Shown: in pieces, positions 61,320-64,000 of the stretch
How the letters are laid out: the number at the start of each line of letters is the position of its first letter
How positions within the stretch are numbered: the stretch's first letter is position 1
Source: Phytoamicus setariae
GTDB lineage: Bacteria > Pseudomonadota > Alphaproteobacteria > Rhizobiales > Rhizobiaceae
Length of the DNA stretch: 64,000 nucleotides
Direction of reading: 5' to 3'
NCBI RefSeq assembly: GCF_016722925.1
Contig: NZ_JAEQNC010000006.1
Span: forward strand, 1 to 64,000
Position numbers and translations under genes: made by a program
Notes under the pieces: generated by a model
Told to the model about the DNA's origin: nothing
Database searches by the model: none
The model's input: only the letters and a program-made list of their open reading frames with translations

Positions 61320-64000
61320 ATGCCTAGTTTTTTTATTGATCGTCCGATTTTCGCGTGGGTCGTCGCCATCCTGATCATGGTTGCAGGTGCGATTTCGATT
61401 CCGCTCTTGCCGATCTCGCAATATCCGAAGGTCGCGCCGCCGCAGATTTCTGTGTCGACGAATTACCCCGGTGCGACATCGGAAGAAATCTATCAAAGTG
61501 TCACCCGGCTGATCGAAGACGAGCTGAACGGCATCAACGGCCTGCTTTATTTCGAGTCGGCGTCAGATTCCTCCGGCTACATCACAATCACGGCGACATT
61601 CGCGCCCGGCACCGATTCCGGCCAGGCTGCGGTTGATGTTCAGAACCGTGTGCGGCGCGTCGAGCCGCGGCTTCCCGACATCGTCACACAGCAGGGTATC
61701 CAGGTCGAAGAAGCCGGCTCAGGCTTCCTCATGGTGGTGGCGCTTTCGTCCGAAGACGGCTCCATGGATGCGGTCAGCCTCGGCGACTATATGAGCCGAA
61801 ACGTGCTGTCGGAAATCCGACGCGTTCCGGGTGTTGGCAAAGCACAGCTTTTCGCCACAGAGCGTGCCATGCGCGTGTGGCTGGATCCAGACAAGATGGT
61901 GGGCCTGAATCTCACCGCCGGCGACGTTACGAACGCCATCCGGACGCAGAACGCCCAGGTAGCCGCCGGCCGCATCGGCGCCCAGCCGAACCCGGTCTCG
62001 CAGGAAACCAGCGCGAGCGTCTTGATCAAGGGCCAGCTCGGCACACCGGAAGAATTCGGTTCGATTATTCTGCGCGCCAATCCGGACGGATCCAATGTCC
62101 GACTTCGCGATATTGCGCGCATTGAGGTGGGTGGAGCGTCCTATAACTTCTCGAGCCGGCTGGATGGCCATCCTGCCGCCGCTGTCGGCGTGCAGCTTTC
62201 GCCATCGGCCAATGCCATGGCGACCTCCGAGGCGGTCGAGGCGCGTATGGCGGAGCTTTCCAAGATGTTCCCGCCGGGTGTCAAGTACACCGTCCCGTAT
62301 GACACCAGCCCGTTCGTGAAGATCTCGATCGAGAAGGTTCTGAGTACGCTGGTCGAAGCGGTTGTGCTCGTCTTTATCGTGATGTTCCTGTTCCTGCAGA
62401 ACTTCCGTTACACGTTGATCCCGACCATCGTCGTGCCCATCGCACTTCTCGGAACCTGCGCCGTGATGCTCGCCACCGGGTTTTCGATCAACGTGCTGAC
62501 CATGTTCGCCATGGTGCTGGCAATCGGCATCCTTGTCGATGACGCGATCATCGTGGTCGAGAACGTCGAACGCATCATGTCGGAAGAGGGACTGAGCCCG
62601 CGGGAAGCGACCCGCAAGGCAATGAAGCAGATCACGGGCGCCGTCATCGGCATCACCCTTGTGCTCTGCGCAGTGTTCATCCCCATGGCCTTCTTCCCGG
62701 GCGCGGTCGGCGTCATTTATCGCCAGTTCAGTCTGACGATGGTGGTTTCGATCCTGTTCTCGGCGCTGCTGGCTCTTTCGCTGACGCCTGCGCTGTGCGC
62801 GACCTTCCTCAAGCAGATCCCCAAAGGTCATCACGCGACCAAGAGGGGCCCGTTCGGTTGGTTCAACCGAGGTTTCGACAAGGCCTCGCATGGTTACAGC
62901 AAGGTCGTGGGTGGGCTCGTTCGCCGCACCGGTCGTTACATGGTGGTCTATCTGGCGCTGCTCGTCGGTCTCGGCTACCTGTTCGTAAGCCTGCCTGCTT
63001 CGTTCCTGCCGAATGAAGACCAGGGCTTTATCATCGTCAACGTTCAGGCTCCGACTGACGCGACATCGAACCGTACGACTGCAGTCATTGAACAGATCGA
63101 GGGTATTTTTGCCAACGAGCCCGCGGTCGCCAAGATCATTGCGATCAGCGGTTTCAGCTTCAACGGAACCGGCGACAATGCCGGCCTGGCCTTCGTAACG
63201 CTCCAGGATTGGAAGGAACGCGATCAAAACAACTCGGCCGAGGCAATTGCCGGTCGCGCCAGCATGCAGATGTTCGGCGGCATCAAGGATGCGATCAGCT
63301 TTGCGCTTTCGCCTCCGGCCATCCAGGGGCTCGGCACCACCAACGGCTTCTCCTTCCGCCTTCAGGATCGCGCCGGCCACGGATCGACAGCACTTGCTGC
63401 CGCTCGTGACCAGCTCCTGGCCGCAGCCTCGCAAAGCCCGGTACTACAGGGACTGCGCGTGGAAGGCATGCCGGAGGCCGCACAGGTCAATCTGGTCATC
63501 GACCGCGAAAAGGCCAACACGTTCGGCGTTTCGTTTGCGGACATCAATACGACGATTGCCACGAGCCTTGGCTCCAATTACGTCAACGACTTCCCCAATG
63601 CTGGCAGGTTGCAGCGCGTCACTGTTCAAGCCGACCAGAACAAGCGTATGCAGACTTCCGACCTGTTGAAGCTCAACGTCCGTAATTCGAATGGTGGCAT
63701 GGTGCCGATCTCTTCATTCGCATCGATCGATTGGACGACCGGCCCAGCGCAGACGGTTGGCTACAATGGTTATCCCTCGGTCCGCATCGGTGGCGAAGCC
63801 AAGCCTGGATATTCGTCCGGCGAAGCGATCACCGAGATGGAGCGTCTGGCTGGTCAGTTGCCGCCCGGTTTCGGTTTCGAGTGGACGGGGCAGTCGTTGC
63901 AGGAAATCCAGTCCGGCTCCCAGGCGCCGATGCTGATCGCCCTGTCGTGCCTGCTCATCTTCCTAGTGCTGGCCGCGCTCTACGAGAGCTGGTCCATTCC
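61320..64000 (+). CDS. RND multidrug efflux pump (HAE1 family), 5' part only
   Basis: The reading frame begins FFIDRPIFAWVVAILIMVAG and has no stop before the window ends, so only about 893 of the usual ~1,050 residues are visible. The start and first periplasmic domain fit the AcrB/MexB family: ISVSTNYPGATSEEI, VEEAGSGFLMVVAL, and the proton-relay region AIGILVDDAIIVVENVER (DD around residue 405-410). The transmembrane and docking domains continue normally to the edge. It forms the trimeric inner-membrane pump with the adaptor encoded just upstream. Confidence 0.95.
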   Translation, partial: MPSFFIDRPIFAWVVAILIMVAGAISIPLLPISQYPKVAPPQISVSTNYPGATSEEIYQSVTRLIEDELNGINGLLYFESASDSSGYITITATFAPGTDSGQAAVDVQNRVRRVEPRLPDIVTQQGIQVEEAGSGFLMVVALSSEDGSMDAVSLGDYMSRNVLSEIRRVPGVGKAQLFATERAMRVWLDPDKMVGLNLTAGDVTNAIRTQNAQVAAGRIGAQPNPVSQETSASVLIKGQLGTPEEFGSIILRANPDGSNVRLRDIARIEVGGASYNFSSRLDGHPAAAVGVQLSPSANAMATSEAVEARMAELSKMFPPGVKYTVPYDTSPFVKISIEKVLSTLVEAVVLVFIVMFLFLQNFRYTLIPTIVVPIALLGTCAVMLATGFSINVLTMFAMVLAIGILVDDAIIVVENVERIMSEEGLSPREATRKAMKQITGAVIGITLVLCAVFIPMAFFPGAVGVIYRQFSLTMVVSILFSALLALSLTPALCATFLKQIPKGHHATKRGPFGWFNRGFDKASHGYSKVVGGLVRRTGRYMVVYLALLVGLGYLFVSLPASFLPNEDQGFIIVNVQAPTDATSNRTTAVIEQIEGIFANEPAVAKIIAISGFSFNGTGDNAGLAFVTLQDWKERDQNNSAEAIAGRASMQMFGGIKDAISFALSPPAIQGLGTTNGFSFRLQDRAGHGSTALAAARDQLLAAASQSPVLQGLRVEGMPEAAQVNLVIDREKANTFGVSFADINTTIATSLGSNYVNDFPNAGRLQRVTVQADQNKRMQTSDLLKLNVRNSNGGMVPISSFASIDWTTGPAQTVGYNGYPSVRIGGEAKPGYSSGEAITEMERLAGQLPPGFGFEWTGQSLQEIQSGSQAPMLIALSCLLIFLVLAALYESWSI

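Noticed and set aside
61719-63434. A 571-codon minus-strand frame opposite the RND pump
   Set aside because: The plus-strand pump is unmistakable and the antisense product is low-complexity.

Overview
The window looks like a chromosomal segment from a rhizobial alphaproteobacterium (order Hyphomicrobiales, probably Rhizobiaceae or Phyllobacteriaceae). The clues are a giant coiled-coil protein resembling the growth-pole-ring protein of polar-growing rhizobia, the ATP12 / HAD phosphatase / RluC-type / CrcB neighbourhood, an MCE lipid transporter with a STAS-MlaE permease, a DUF2865 protein, pseudoazurin, and GC-rich codon use throughout. No phage, integrase, transposase, rRNA or CRISPR array was seen. 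One tRNA gene (Val, UAC) is present.

Layout. 0-9.3 kb: a LacI-type regulator divergent from a catabolic/transport unit of a PhyH-type dioxygenase, an SDR, a YdcSTUV-like ABC importer and gamma-aminobutyraldehyde dehydrogenase. A 200-bp palindromic element lies between the binding-protein gene and the ATPase gene. 9.5-13.2 kb: DegP/Q-type protease, RarA and S-formylglutathione hydrolase. 13.2-21.4 kb, mostly minus strand: a ClbS/DfsB-like protein, a lipoprotein, ATP12, HAD phosphatase, pseudouridine synthase, CrcB, YaiI, a small exported protein with a decayed second copy, an S58 peptidase and an orphan periplasmic binding protein. 21.5-31.4 kb: flavin reductase, a coxD/coxE/xdhC-like accessory set without the enzyme it would serve, a DUF2865 protein, an LpxH-like phosphatase, glutamate dehydrogenase, an MFS transporter and a dipeptide epimerase. 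31.5-35.6 kb: a four-gene MCE transport operon. 36.0-42.8 kb: the 2282-residue growth-pole-ring-like protein. 43.3-49.1 kb: an Hpt protein, a metallophosphatase, a DUF2270 protein, a CASTOR/POLLUX-type channel, tRNA-Val, two small stress/envelope proteins and pseudoazurin.

49.3-59.9 kb is the most interesting block. It holds a SorC-family regulator, a fused class II aldolase/SDR, a ribose-type ABC importer, methylthioribose kinase (MtnK) and methylthioribose-1-phosphate isomerase (MtnA). Together they suggest import and catabolism of 5-methylthioribose or 5-deoxyribose, with carbon-carbon cleavage to dihydroxyacetone phosphate in place of the usual MtnB-to-MtnE salvage steps. A symmetrical array of four TTGAC half-sites lies in the divergent mtnK/ABC promoter, and the same half-site forms a dyad in front of the SorC gene, so one regulator may control both arms. 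60.1-64.0 kb: an RND efflux adaptor and the 5' part of its pump gene, which runs off the window, behind a perfect 16-bp palindrome that resembles a TetR-family operator.

All assignments come from reading the sequence and remembered family features. No database search was run.
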